Counted from the first letter of the stretch, positions 1 through 10,284 are shown. The stretch: DNA of 64,000 nt from Clarkia xantiana subsp. parviflora (GCA_036873135.1 JAPTYO010000008.1:23599001-23663000); one strand, 5' to 3'. Notes: generated by a model from the sequence alone, not told the origin. Numbers and translations: made by a program.

Positions 1-342
1 CGGGATGCAGGGGAGAGCTTTGGGAAAAGGACTCTGACGCGCGTCTCAGGCGGCTGTCACGAGCGGGACGCGCGCGCCTTTGAAACATAGGTCTCGGACA
101 CATAGGAGTTAGTTAAAAATCGGGTCTCCTATACATTCGAGACAAAATGGGGGTGTGCGCGACACCCCCGAGGTGCTAAGCTTACCCGGAATTCCGGGTA
201 AGCCCCCCGGGGGTGCCGGGCAAGTTCGCGACTTGCCCGGTTTCCCCCGGTTAGCTCGAAATTGGGTTTCGTAGTGGGTCTTACGCGCGTGTATGAGGTC
301 CGAATAATTAAAACCGAACCCGAATCATGCGTATATCCATCA
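1..342 (-). repeat. Element B 3' LTR (partial)
   Basis: Matches 9930..10279 almost base for base and ends at the same CCATCA boundary (TGATGG on the element strand). The rest of this LTR is outside the window. It retains the GC-rich inverted repeats of U3. The following tract 343..355 (TTGCCCCCGAG on the plus strand) is the complement of a purine-rich PPT, CTCGGGGGCAAG. Confidence 0.95.
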
Positions 343-2190
343 CTTGCCCCCGAGTTAAATAATGGCTTGACCTTTGTTTAACTCTATTTTAAGATAGGGT
401 ATACGCGTGATTCGGGTCGTCTGCTCACCTTGAGTTTTGACCTACCAATGGTGGATACGCGCGGCTCAGACGAGCTTCTTGCCTTAGTTTTTTGAGATGG
501 TCATGCTTGACAACTACGCAAAGGGTTAGTAGCACAACGGACTACAAGTGATATGATAAATGTGGTTTTGGAAAAAATGAGGCGTGAGCACACATGAGAT
601 TTTTCGGGTTTGTAAGATGATCGGATACGTATGGAACGTTCATGCCATGACTAATTATACTAAAACGATAATAAATCATGAAAGTTTTGATAAAACGTTT
701 TTCATGCAATATGATGGTTTTCGGGAGCCCGTCGTCCGAGACGGCCGTCTTGACGGCGAGACGACGGTTTTAGTAAATGAAATAATGTCGGGTTTGGAAA
801 ATCACATGTGATGGACTTGATACGAAAAATCATAAAAATAATGTTTTCAAGTAGTTGAGACCATTTGAAGTAACTTAGTCAAATTTAGCTAAGTCACTTG
901 ATGGTGAAAATCCAAGTTATCAACAACTTTTTTAAAAAATGGAGGGTGGATGTGAGTGTACCTCTTGGATGTATGGTGCTTGTTAGGTTGTGTAGTCCCC
1001 CCTCTTTGTGATAGTTTATAAAACTATACACATTTGAATAGGTTGTTGAGAGGGTTTTGGAGAGGTTTTAGGGTAGTGATTTAGGAGAACCATCTTAGGG
1101 CCCTAGCATCACCCTATTCCGGCCGGCAACCACCAGGACCAGCACCGGCCAGAGCACGGCGGCCCAGCGGCGGCGCGGCGCGGCAGCAGCGGCGACAGGA
1201 GCGGCGGCGATAGGCGGGGCGGCTGCAGCTCGGCGGGCCGATTTCGGGCTCAATTCGACCCGTTTTCGGGTCCTTCTTGTCGGGTATTGATCGGTAATGT
1301 CCTCTCCTTCCTTTTCTTGATATTAATTGGACCTTTAGGGCTGCAAATTTCGAATTTTAATAAGGTGCATGATAGGTGTTCGATGAAATGCCTAAGTGAA
1401 ATTTTGGCTTGATTTTTTAAAATTCGTTTTTGGCCAAACTCTAAATGTAGATAGATAGAGTTATAGTTAGTGAACTCCCTTTGTGAAGAGGCCCTTAGGT
1501 TTCGGTCAACCGAGGTGAAATCGTGGAGGTTCGAAATCGGACATATTCGAGCAAAAAGTTCGACCCTTTGTATTTTGATGTGGGTGACTTGATATGATGC
1601 CCCCGAGTGTGATAATGACTCCTCGATTATTTGTGAGTAGATAGTCATGCCCCCGGAGTTTAGGCGATCGCTCGGTAGCTCGTGCTTATCGGTGGCTTAG
1701 TTGACCCGAATGCTCTTTGAATTGTTCGGGTAGGGGTAAGTTTCCCCGTGACATGTAATGGGCTTGCTTAAGTGTATTGGAGCTGTTTGTATGTGCCCCC
1801 GGGGCCTTGAGCCGTTTTGGGGATAAAATTTGATCAAAATGTGGTCGGATGGCATTTTGGTAATTATGACCAACTTTGCATGTCTTGGATTTCTTTAGCT
1901 CTTGAACTTATCGCTTTGTGGAATGCTTGAATACCTGTGTCACATTGCACAAATATATGGAATTTTTGTTAGTGGGTGGCCTAGGCCTTTGGTGAGCGTA
2001 GGGACTTTTGACTCCCGAGCGGGAGGGTCCCTAGCTGTTTGCTTGCGGACAGTTGGTCCGTTGGGTTGGATGCCCTCGCAAAGGGCTTGGTGAATGGTGT
2101 TGATACGTGGCCCTGGTTTTTGATTGAGTTGTGTATGGTTTTTGCAGGGTTTGGTTGACGGGCTTGCAAGCGCGTGTCTTTGATACTTAG
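343..2190 (-). other. Element B 3' untranslated region shared with Element A
   Basis: This stretch is nearly identical to 29907..31734 of Element A, although the genes on either side of it differ strongly. In the antisense direction it should hold the promoter and 5' UTR of the antisense gene. A likely 5' UTR intron acceptor (TTTTTGCAG) ends at 2147 and a good donor (GTAAGT) lies near 1736. A GC-rich (CGG)-like stretch lies at about 1120..1240. Short ORFs here are conserved only because the DNA is, so I do not call them genes. Confidence 0.8.
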
Positions 2191-2229
2191 AGTGTTCCTG
2201 GTAGGTAACGGTTTCTGCTTCTTCACGCA

Positions 2230-4440
2230 ATGAGTAAGTCTCATCACTCTGTTTCGGATAACATTGATGGGGAGGTTGATGAGGGCACCATGGATTCCGA
2301 TTCCGGGTCTCGAAGCGGTGTGCTTTTGGGACCCGTCGGGTAACCGCGTAATACTGGAGAAGACCCAAATGTTTTTTCCCAACAAGCTCCCACGTTCCAA
2401 GTTCGATCTCTATGTCTCGACCCGGGGCTGGTGTCCCGGCGTAGAGGTCTCTTATCCTTGGGACGTCGTGAAGGGGGTCGAATTTGGTCGGCCCACCGTT
2501 CCTCCGGCTGAATACGAGGCTGTTTATCTTTCACAGTTCCGAGAAGGGCTGCGCTTTCCTTATTGTCAGGATCTGGCCCGCCTTTGTCGACATTACAGGA
2601 TTTCTCCCGTCTCTATCACTCCACCGGGGTTTAGAGCTTGGACATGTTTCCGGGTGCAGTGTCATCTAAACTCTTGGGATTACTCGATAGTGCTTTTTCG
2701 AGCCTTCTATCGCCTGGGCAAGGCAGATGAGTCAGGGATGTGTACTTTCACCTTGCGTTGGCCTCACATGACCGAGAAGGGATTCTCCTCCCTTAGGGCG
2801 GGGTGGAATACTGAGGCGCGGTTCTGCGAAAGATCGGACACTTCCCAGAACAAATGGAAGTGTCAGTACTTTTTTATAAAGGATGCGGGCACGACTTGGA
2901 CGACTTCTCACATAGTGGATGCCGACCCTGTTCCACGTTTTCAGGAGTTCTCCGATACAGACAAGGTTGCTTTGAAGAAGATTCAAACGGCGAATAGGGC
3001 GGGGGAGTACAGCCCCCTTTATCGTGCTTCCGACGCCGAGTTGCTCGCGGCGGGCATTCATGTACGTCCTTCGGGGGATGAGTTGGTATGTTTTGAAGTT
3101 TCGTAACATTTGTTCATGTTTCCTTGTAGGTTGGTTTCTTAACAGACGCCCTTGTTTACAGGGCGGAGTCGTAGGCGGATCTCCTCAGACTGTTCCCGGC
3201 CTCGGCGACACTCCTCCTGTTGGCCCGGGTATGGGACTTGTGCCTTTAAAGGTTTCGTTGAGATTTTTCCCCATGCTAACATGCTAATGGTCTTTTTGTG
3301 GTTGTCTTTGCAGGCTTGGTATTCCCGACGGCGGGGGGAGTTGCACCTGTCCGAGAGAATGATGCTGACGTCCGTTCCCCGAGCGATCCTAAGAGGTCGA
3401 CGTCTGGCGGCATGCCTCTTGCTCCTTCCTGCGACAAAGGGAAGGGGACAATGTATGCGGATTCGACCATGCCTGTCCCCCGGTCGGGGAGCGGCCGTTC
3501 AGCGGAGGTGCCTTCCTTGACAGGTGACTGTGGTTGAATTCTTGTTGTATTGGTATAGTTTGCCTTCTCCTAATGTGTTTGCTTTTGATGTGTAGTTGTT
3601 CCTACTCCTCCAGCTCTTCGCAAGTCTGATCTGATGTGTCGGCTTGATCGGGATGTGTCCGGGAACGAGTGGACTCCCTACTCTCAGTCTGCTATTCGCT
3701 TTCCCAAGGATGTTTCCTTGAGCACACCTGCTGTCGGTGTGCGTGTGGTTCAGCGGTCTGTTCCGCCGGCTGACCGCAAGAAGTGCCCCCGTGACCCTGA
3801 GGCTGCTTTGAAGTGTGTTGAGGAGTCGCTCGCGCGCTTTGCTCCTGTACGTTGTTTTCTTTTTATGTTGGATCTATCATGTTTGTCTGGCTTCTTTGTG
3901 TTTGATGTGATTGTGTTGTTGTTGCAGGTGAATGCCGTGATGACCAACCTTTCCTTCTTTGTTGTTGAGCTTGTTGAGGAGACGAGGGGTCTGCAGGGTC
4001 GTCATGAGCGCTTGTCTCAGGATGTCGTTGTGTTGAGGGAGAAGGCGCGCGCACATTCATATGCTTCTTCCAAGGCTTCCGCTGATCTCAAGGGAAGTCA
4101 GGATTGCGCGTCTCAGTTGGAGGCGGAGCTGTTTGCCTTATTGCGCCAGGAGAAGGTCGACGAGGAGGCACATGCTGTGGCGCTGAAGGAGACTAAGGAG
4201 TCTCATGTTGCCCTGGGTGATCAGCTTGGGATGATTGAGTTTCCTACTACAGCTGATTACTCCAAACTTTTCGAGAAGGCACGTGATGATCGCATGGAGT
4301 CTTTCTCTGTGGATTACTTCAGGAGGATATACTCTCTTGCCCCCGATTTTCCTTTCCAGAGTACTGGGCCATATACTGGCTATGCCCTCGGGGCTATTGC
4401 GGGATCCGAGCGGGCGATGTGGGCGGAGCGAGTGGTTTGA
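2230..4440 (+). CDS. Element B antisense gene: five-exon coiled-coil protein
   Basis: Exons 2230..2233, 3130..3228, 3314..3523, 3596..3846 and 3928..4440. The first exon is only ATGA, followed by a perfect GTAAGT donor; exon 2 begins GT-TGG-TTT, giving MSWFLN. All phases agree (1077 nt, 358 aa) and no stop interrupts. Exon 3 is Ser/Pro/Gly-rich. Exon 4 has a block conserved in A and C (core FPKDVSLSTP, then VGVRVVQRSVPPADR). Exon 5 is a long Glu/Arg/Ala-rich coiled coil. It runs opposite to gag and converges on it. Antisense ORFs are known in Tat-lineage elements, but the function is unknown. Splice sites are inferred from GT/AG context and from matching phases in three elements. Confidence 0.75.
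2264..3106 (+). CDS. Transposase_28-like ORF inside intron 1 of the antisense gene (Element B)
   Basis: A 280-aa open frame lying in the 2234..3129 intron. The core (roughly residues 85-160, with PYCQDLARLCRHYRISP and later LFRAFYRL) resembles the 'putative gypsy type transposon' family (Pfam Transposase_28) and the ORF at 29075..29863. Translation from the shared ATG at 2230 stops after 38 codons, so in this copy the domain is reached only from an internal ATG or across an apparent frameshift before about 2345. Its 3' end (TTG before GTATG) is not in phase with exon 2, which argues for an alternative or intron-retained product rather than a simple first exon. Function unknown. Confidence 0.6.
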   Translation: MMGRLMRAPWIPIPGLEAVCFWDPSGNRVILEKTQMFFPNKLPRSKFDLYVSTRGWCPGVEVSYPWDVVKGVEFGRPTVPPAEYEAVYLSQFREGLRFPYCQDLARLCRHYRISPVSITPPGFRAWTCFRVQCHLNSWDYSIVLFRAFYRLGKADESGMCTFTLRWPHMTEKGFSSLRAGWNTEARFCERSDTSQNKWKCQYFFIKDAGTTWTTSHIVDADPVPRFQEFSDTDKVALKKIQTANRAGEYSPLYRASDAELLAAGIHVRPSGDELVCFEVS

Positions 4441-4763
4441 CGGGACAGGTGTCCGTCCCTGTTGGTGACGATCGCCGTGTTGTTTTCAGCAGCCCTGCGC
4501 ATGATGTTTTTATGGCTGACGCCTTTGGCTCTGGTGCTCCTGACGTTGGGTCAGGTTGATCTTTCTTTGTTTTATATGACTCTCTTCTGTATATATGGTT
4601 GCTCCCCTTGCATGGGTGAGATTTTGGCGGGGTGTGTCCCGGTCTTGACTTTTTATGCTGGCTGGATGCCTTTACTTTTCAGACCTGCTATATTATATAT
4701 ATATATGCCTGTCATGAGATGTTAGAAAGATATAATACTTAGTATTATTTTGCATCTTCCTTT

Positions 4764-5959
4764 ACAAGGACGTGAATAGATTAGTGCGTTCACATACTTG
4801 ATATAGTTTTTTGTTTGCGAAGTGTGGATAGAATAGTACGTCCGACACTTGCAATTTTAAAGAGAAGGGGGAACTCTTAAGGAACCGCTTGTCCTTTTGA
4901 TTTTCATAAGAAGATAGTTCCTTACGGAACCGTGGATCTTCATTATGATATTTTGACAAGATGGTGGATTCCTGAAGAGCCGCGCGCCTATCTTGTTTTT
5001 TGAGATGTGGATAGATTAGTACGTCCACATCGCTTGATGATGTCTAAGTGTGGATTGATTAGTACGTCCGACACTTGCATTTGTTTGCGAGGGAGGATTC
5101 CTAAGGAACCACTTGTCCCCCGACTTTTTGCAAGGATGTGAATAGATTAGTACGTTCACATCCTTGTATTGTGGCGAAGTGTGGATAGATTAGTACGTCC
5201 GACACTTGCATTTGTTTGCGAGGGAGGATTCCTAAGGAACCGCTTGTCCCCCGACTTTTTGCAAGGATGTGAATAGATTAGTACGTTCACATCCTTGTAT
5301 TGTGGCGAAGTGTGGATAGATTAGTACGTCCGACACTTGCATTTGTTTGCGAGGGAGGATTCCTAAGGAACCGCTTGTCCCCCGAATTTTTGCAAGGATG
5401 TGAATAGATTAGTATGTTCACATCCTTGTATTGTGGCGAAGTGTGGATAGATTAGTACGTCCGACACTTGCATTTGTTTGCGAGGGAGGATTCCTAAGGA
5501 ACCGCTTGTCCCCCGACTTTTTGCAAGGATGTGAATAGATTAGTACGTTCACATCCTTGTATTGTGGCGAAGTGTGGATAGATTAGTACGTCCGACACTT
5601 GCATTTGTTTGCGAGGGAGGAAACCTAAGGAACCTCTTGTCCCCCGAATTTTTGCAAGGATGTGAATAGATTAGTACGTTCACATCCTTGTATTGTGGCG
5701 AAGTGTGGATAGATTAGTACGTCCGACACTTGCATTTGTTTGCGAGGGAGGATTCCTAAGGAACCGCTTGTCCCCCGACTTTTTGCAAGGATGTGAATAG
5801 ATTAGTACGTCCACATCCTTGTATTGTGGCGAAGTGTGGATAGATTAGTACGTCCGACACTTGCATTTGTTTGCGAGGGAGGATTCCTAAGGAACCGCTT
5901 GTCCCCCGACTTTTTGCAAGGATGTGAATAGATTAGTACGTCCACATCCTTGATGAAAT
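4764..5959. repeat. Hairpin-bearing tandem array of Element B (131-bp unit)
   Basis: Six units start at 5174, 5305, 5436, 5567, 5698 and 5829 (exact 131-bp spacing), preceded by a slightly shorter copy and looser copies from 4764. Each unit holds two short inverted repeats around the same 12-nt loop (TAGATTAGTACG on plus): one with GGATGTGAA/TTCACATCC arms and one with AAGTGT..GGA/TCC.ACACTT arms. I count 17 hairpins. The array lies between the 3' ends of the convergent gag and antisense genes. Tandem repeats in this untranslated zone are known for Tat/Ogre elements. Confidence 0.92.
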
Positions 5960-6312
5960 TATTTTGTCTCCTTGCATGCGTCGCGCTCCCTCTGTTTTGA
6001 ATACAGGCATGAGCTTTGCTTAGTCTTGCTTTGATATCTTTTTTATGGCTTTTCTTGTTTTTTGCCCTTTCTGCGTGTAGAGTTAGGGCCTTTATTGATG
6101 ATGTATGTGGCTTGTTCCTGGTTTTGGGCCGGGGTAGCTTGCCATTACATAGTGATTTTTCCTACGCAAGGAATGAACTTCATTAGTCTTCTTGTTTATT
6201 TACAAGGGATGTGCATGGATGGAGTCAACTGATCTCCCATCCCAAACGTTCTACTTAGTACTTGAAAAGTAAAGATAGAGTATGTGCATGTCATAGGGGA
6301 AGGATTATTCCC
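5960..6312. other. Element B spacer between repeat array and gag 3' end
   Basis: About 350 bases with no convincing ORF, probably the gag 3' UTR on the minus strand. I see no other structure in it. Confidence 0.5.
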
Positions 6313-9300
6313 TTAGTGACGGTTTGATAAAGCTGGCTTCTTGCTTGCAATGTAGGAGCGCAGAGCTCCTTGTTCGATCAGTTCCTCGATTCTGTTGCGT
6401 AGAGAGGGGCACCCATTCGTGCTGTGACCCCATCTGTTGTGGTAGTGGCACCACATTTATGGATTCTTCCCGAGGAAGGCAATCCGGATCTCGGTTGGAG
6501 GAGGTAAAACATCCTTCAGGATGGTCTTGAACAACTCCTCCACCTCTATGTTCAGAGGTGTATATTCGCCATCTTGGTTGTTGTTCAAGTCTTGTCTTGC
6601 ACGCTTGTGTTCGCGCGCCTCCTCTTGTTCTGCAGGTGGGCTGAACCACCCCAGCTCGTTTGTGACCTCGATTGCTGTCTCCATCTTCTCTTTTAAGTCA
6701 GCCATAGATTTGGTTGTTCTCCACCCTTGTGTTCGTCCAAATAGGAGGAATGTAGGTGAGTTCATGTTCAGGAAAAAGGCATTGATCACGGCTGACTTCT
6801 CTGCCAAACTTGAAGTTGCATTTATGGCGAATCGCTTGAAGTAACTCTGGATGGATTCCGACTCCCCTTGCTTGATGTCCCATATGCTTGGGAGCATTGG
6901 GGTTTGAGGTGCTGGGAGTCTTTCTCCTCTGCTCATCATTTCGTCAAATCGCATCTCAACTTCAGACTTGGAACATTGTCCCCTTTCAATGACTGCTATG
7001 TCCAGACGGTTCTTGCATCTTAGGGCGTTGACATAGCACTTTCGTGCTGTCGTCTGATCGCCCAAGACTTCACCAATTCCTCCCCTTAAGCGGTACTTCA
7101 GCTTTTGGTGTGCCGTTGAAGGCACCATCTCGTAGGGGTTTATCGTTGTTCTTCCGAGAATACCGTTGTAAGCGCCAAGGCTCTCGACGATCACGAAAGT
7201 GATGTCGACTTTCATTGCGTTCCATCCTTCTCCTATCACAGTGGGAAGGGTGATCATCCCCAGTGGGTATGTAGCAGCTCCTGCAAAGCTTACTAACGGG
7301 AAGTTTCCCGGTTTCAGGTCCTCTCTCTTCATTCCAAGCTGTTCGAGGACATTGACATGGAGGATGTCTGCCGAGCTTCCTCCGTCGACCAGGATTCTTT
7401 TGACATCGAACCCGTTGATTTCCATTGTTATTACTAACGCGTCATCATGCGGGTAGACGATGTGTGCCATGTCCTTTCTCGAGAATCCTATCACGGGGTC
7501 CTCCTCTTCCGGTTTCTTTCTTTTCCCATACTTGGGGAGTGTGCTTGCCTGCGCAGCGTATACCTCTCTTGTGTTGGAGACTTGTCCTCCTGCAGCTGGA
7601 CCACCATGAATGACATTAATAACTCCCCTCTTTTTAGGAGGGGGGTTGTCATTGGTCTTCTCTTTTCCTTTCTCCTTTGGCGTGAATTTTCTTTTCACCT
7701 TCTCAATCTTTCCCCCCTGGTCGACGTAGTGCTTAAGTCCGCCTTCTTGTATGATTCGATTGATTTGGAACTTAAGGCTTCTACAGTCGTCAGTTTCATG
7801 GCCGTTGACTTCGTGGCTTTCACACCACTTGTCTTGCTCTTTCCCTAGCTGGCCCTTTCTGAAACCGAATGGCTCTCTCCAGAGGTTTTGCTCTTTCATT
7901 TCTTTCAGTATGACACTCAGGGGAGCGTTCAAAGGGATTAGCTCAATGGTGTTGACGTCTGGATTCTTGTCTTCTTCAATGTTGAATGTTCTCTTCTGGG
8001 GCGGAGTCCACTGTTTTTGTTGGGGGGTTTGGTTCTGCTTCAGGGGGCCTGGTTTACTCTCATCTTTCTTGTTGCCGGGCTTAACCCACTTGTCCCGGGC
8101 TGTCATCTTGTAGTGCTCAGCATCAATGTATTCTTTTACCCTTGCCACGAGTTCTTCCATTGTTTCCACCGGCCTTGTAGAAAGCTTTTGGCCCAAGTCG
8201 TACCCGTGCCTACCCAGGTTTCTGACAAAGGCATGGATGATTTCTATCTCTGCGATGTTCGTTTGAATTTCTGAGATGTTTTGATTAAACCGGATGTAGT
8301 AGCTTGCGAGGGACTCATTCCACTCCTGCTTGACGTCATCCAAGGCATTTGATCCTTTGACGATTGAACGTTCTCCCATGTAACGGTGGATGAACTTTTC
8401 TTTGAGGGACTGCCACGAGTCTATGCTCTTCTTTGGCAGGGAGAAGAGCCAGTGTGCAGCTGGTCCGCCTAATGTTTGGGGGAATGTCATGGCTATGTGG
8501 TGAGGGTTGTCTGTCCTCCCCAAAAGCATTGCTTCATGCTGCTGCACATGCTCTATCGGGTCTCCCTTGCCTCGGTACTTTTCCGGCCTTAGATTATACA
8601 GTGCGTCTGGGACGCGACTGTACACCAGCTCGTCAGTGAAAGGGTGGGATGTGGTGTCCACCAATGTGTTCATCCCTCTCATTTTCCTTTGCTTTATCTT
8701 CTTTTCAATCAGCTTTTCAAGCATCTCCTCCGTCAACCCGGTGACTGGGTTACCCTGATTTGGGGGGCATGCTTCTTGTCCCATGCTTGCGCCTTGTTGG
8801 GGAAATTGCGCCTGCGTCGGGTTGTACTGAGAATATCCACCTTGATATCCCTGGAATGTCTGAGACGGCTGCCTCCAGGCTCCTTCATTGAATGGCCCTG
8901 CTTGGTAGGGTGTTTGGGAGTGCGAGAGCTCCTGTCTTGTCCCTTGTTGGGGGAACTGCCTGCTTTGCTGTGCATTCCCGTGAAAGGTCGGGGTTTTTGA
9001 GATTGTAGGGCCTCTCTGCTGAGGTGCATTCATTGGAGGCGCCTGCCTTGGCGGCGGGGGCATATTTGCTTGTTGCGCGGGAGGGGGCGGTGGCGCCCCG
9101 TATCCTTGGTTGCGCACGGCCTCTCTCAGATGAAGCAGCTGTTCGAGTGCCGCCATCATTTCTGGGGTGACTGCGGGCGCAGCCTGTGCCCCTGGTGCCT
9201 GATTGTATGCCCCAGCATTTGGCATTCCGTATGGTTGCTCCTGCGTGTTGAAGGTTTGATGGGCGAAGCCTGGAGGAGCGTCGGTTTGCTGTGTGCCCCC

Positions 9301-9489
9301 TTGCGCGTTACTCCGAGAGTGTACACTTCTTGTTGGCATAGACGAGGCGACTGAGGCCTCGCCTTGGCTCTGCGGGGGGTCTCTCTGCGGAGGAGGTCTC
9401 ATGCTTGACTCCGGGGCCGGAGTTTTCCTTGGACGTCCTGGTCCTCTTTTCTTCGTCTTAGTCGGCGGTGGCTGCTTGTTGCTTGCCAT
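6313..9489 (-). CDS. Element B Gag-protease-Gag2 polyprotein with one in-frame stop
   Basis: Open from ATG 9489 to a TAA at 6457 (1010 aa); the same frame then continues 47 codons to a second TAA at 6313. Layout: an AT-hook-like GPGRPRK near residue 17; a Gln/Pro-rich region to about 300; a retrotransposon gag domain at about 330-458; a Tat-type zinc knuckle C-x2-H-x5-H-x4-C at about 555-570; an IHGG..AGG..S..RE.YA linker near 625; and a retropepsin with VDGGSS near 700. A second, shortened gag-like domain follows at about 868-950. The frame beyond the stop contains a second C-x2-H-x5-H-x4-C knuckle (CHYHNRWGHSTNGC). There is no RT or IN. The start is the first ATG, 38 nt after the LTR. Particle assembly and maturation are the expected roles. 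Confidence 0.9.
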
Positions 9490-9499
9490 GCTTTTGGTC

Positions 9500-9527
9500 T
9501 TGTGGGTGATCCACGGACGGCGCCAAG
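9500..9527 (-). other. Element B primer binding site
   Basis: Directly inside the 5' LTR, the element strand reads CTTGGCGCCGTCCG. It shares TTGGCGCCGTC with A and C and then diverges. This is the position and type of sequence used by a tRNA primer in Tat/Athila elements; I do not assign the tRNA. Confidence 0.75.
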
Positions 9528-9870
9528 TGTTTCGACCAAGTTAACGCGGGCTGTCCGCTGAGTAACTTATCGATGTCTTCGGGTTGGGTGCGAGTTTGTT
9601 TGGGCCAAGTCCGTCTTCTAGGGTCGTGCGCGGGCCTTTAGCTTCGTCTTCAAGATCGCACTAAGTCCTTTGGGCTCTCTCGCTAGCTGTCCGTCCGTAC
9701 CTGCGAGAGGAGCATTACCGAGCAACTCCCGTGGAGAGGGGGGAGGTGCTTGGTGTGCTCACTCCGACGGTCAACATTAGACAGTTCTAGAGAGAGAAAG
9801 TTTAGAGAGAGGTCAGAGCTTTTCCCAATTCTCACCCAAAGTGACTTGGAAATGTTTACCCCCAAGGTGG

Positions 9871-9880
9871 CTATTTATAG
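9871..9880 (-). promoter_or_regulatory. TATA box of Element B LTR
   Basis: Reads CTATAAATAG on the element strand. The same motif stands at the same place in every LTR of this family in the window, so it is the likely core promoter for gag transcription. Confidence 0.8.
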
Positions 9881-10082
9881 GCAACCTTGGACCGTAAGCC
9901 GGTTTTGACCCGGTTCAATGTGGAAATGTGAACCGGGATGCAGAGGAGAGCTTTGGGAAAAGGACTCTGACGCGCGTCTCAGGCGGGTGTCACGAGCAGG
10001 ACGCGCGCGCCTTTGAAACATAGGTCTCGGACACATAGGAGTTAGTTAAAAATCGGGTCTCCTATACATTCGAGACAAAATG

Positions 10083-10187
10083 GGGGGTGTGCGCGACACC
10101 CCCGAGGTGCTAAGCTTACCCGGAATTTTCCGGGTAAGCCCCCCGGGGGTGCCGGGCAAGTTCGCGAACTTGCCCGGTTTCCCCCGG
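10083..10187 (-). promoter_or_regulatory. Cluster of GC-rich inverted repeats in U3
   Basis: Three consecutive inverted repeats: GGGTGT..ACACCC (10085..10102), a 26-bp hairpin starting GCTTACCCGG (10114..10139), and a nested one with outer arms CCGGGGG/CCCCCGG (10143..10187) and a near-perfect 26-bp inner palindrome (10152..10177). The other copies of this LTR keep the cluster with single-base losses. Confidence 0.8.
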
Positions 10188-10284
10188 TTAGCTCGAAATT
10201 GGGTTTCGTAGTGGGTCTTACGCGCGTGTATGAGGTCCGAATAATTAAAACCGAACCCGAATCATGCGTATATCCATCATATTA

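Larger units (their letters stand above)
1..10279 (-). mobile_element. Element B: gag-only Tat-type LTR retrotransposon (3' end cut by window)
   Basis: Minus-strand Ty3/Gypsy element. It has a complete 5' LTR (9528..10279), a PBS, a gag-protease-gag2 ORF, a hairpin-repeat array, an antisense five-exon gene, a 1.85-kb untranslated 3' region, a PPT and part of the 3' LTR (1..342). The LTR starts TGATGGATATACGC and ends CGAAACA in element orientation. No RT, RNase H or integrase is present anywhere between the LTRs, so it cannot move alone. The 5 bp outside the 5' LTR are TATTA (10280..10284); the other target-site copy lies outside the window. LTRs and 3' region are nearly identical to Element A by eye, which makes A a plausible pol donor. 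Confidence 0.93.
9528..10279 (-). repeat. Element B 5' LTR
   Basis: 752 bp, TG...CA in element orientation. It is nearly identical to 21592..22342, 31735..32484 and the partial copy at 1..342. It contains a TATA box (9871..9880) and a cluster of GC-rich inverted repeats in U3 (10083..10187). The complete LTR next to the PBS fixes the element's orientation. Confidence 0.96.

Noticed and set aside
584..811. 75-aa ORF that is almost the same at 31265..31492
   Set aside because: The surrounding DNA of A and B is nearly identical for 1.85 kb, so protein similarity says nothing about coding; no domain or start context.
4764..5959. CRISPR-like or host satellite array
   Set aside because: Units are 131 bp with no unique spacers, lie inside a retrotransposon in a plant genome, and share modules with Element A.
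9500..9527. Assigning the primer tRNA of Elements A-C
   Set aside because: Only the first 11-12 bases are shared among the three and I cannot compare them with tRNA sequences here.
7447..9544. Many plus-strand ORFs across Element B gag
   Set aside because: Overlapping shadows of the 1010-aa gag frame; none has a recognisable motif.
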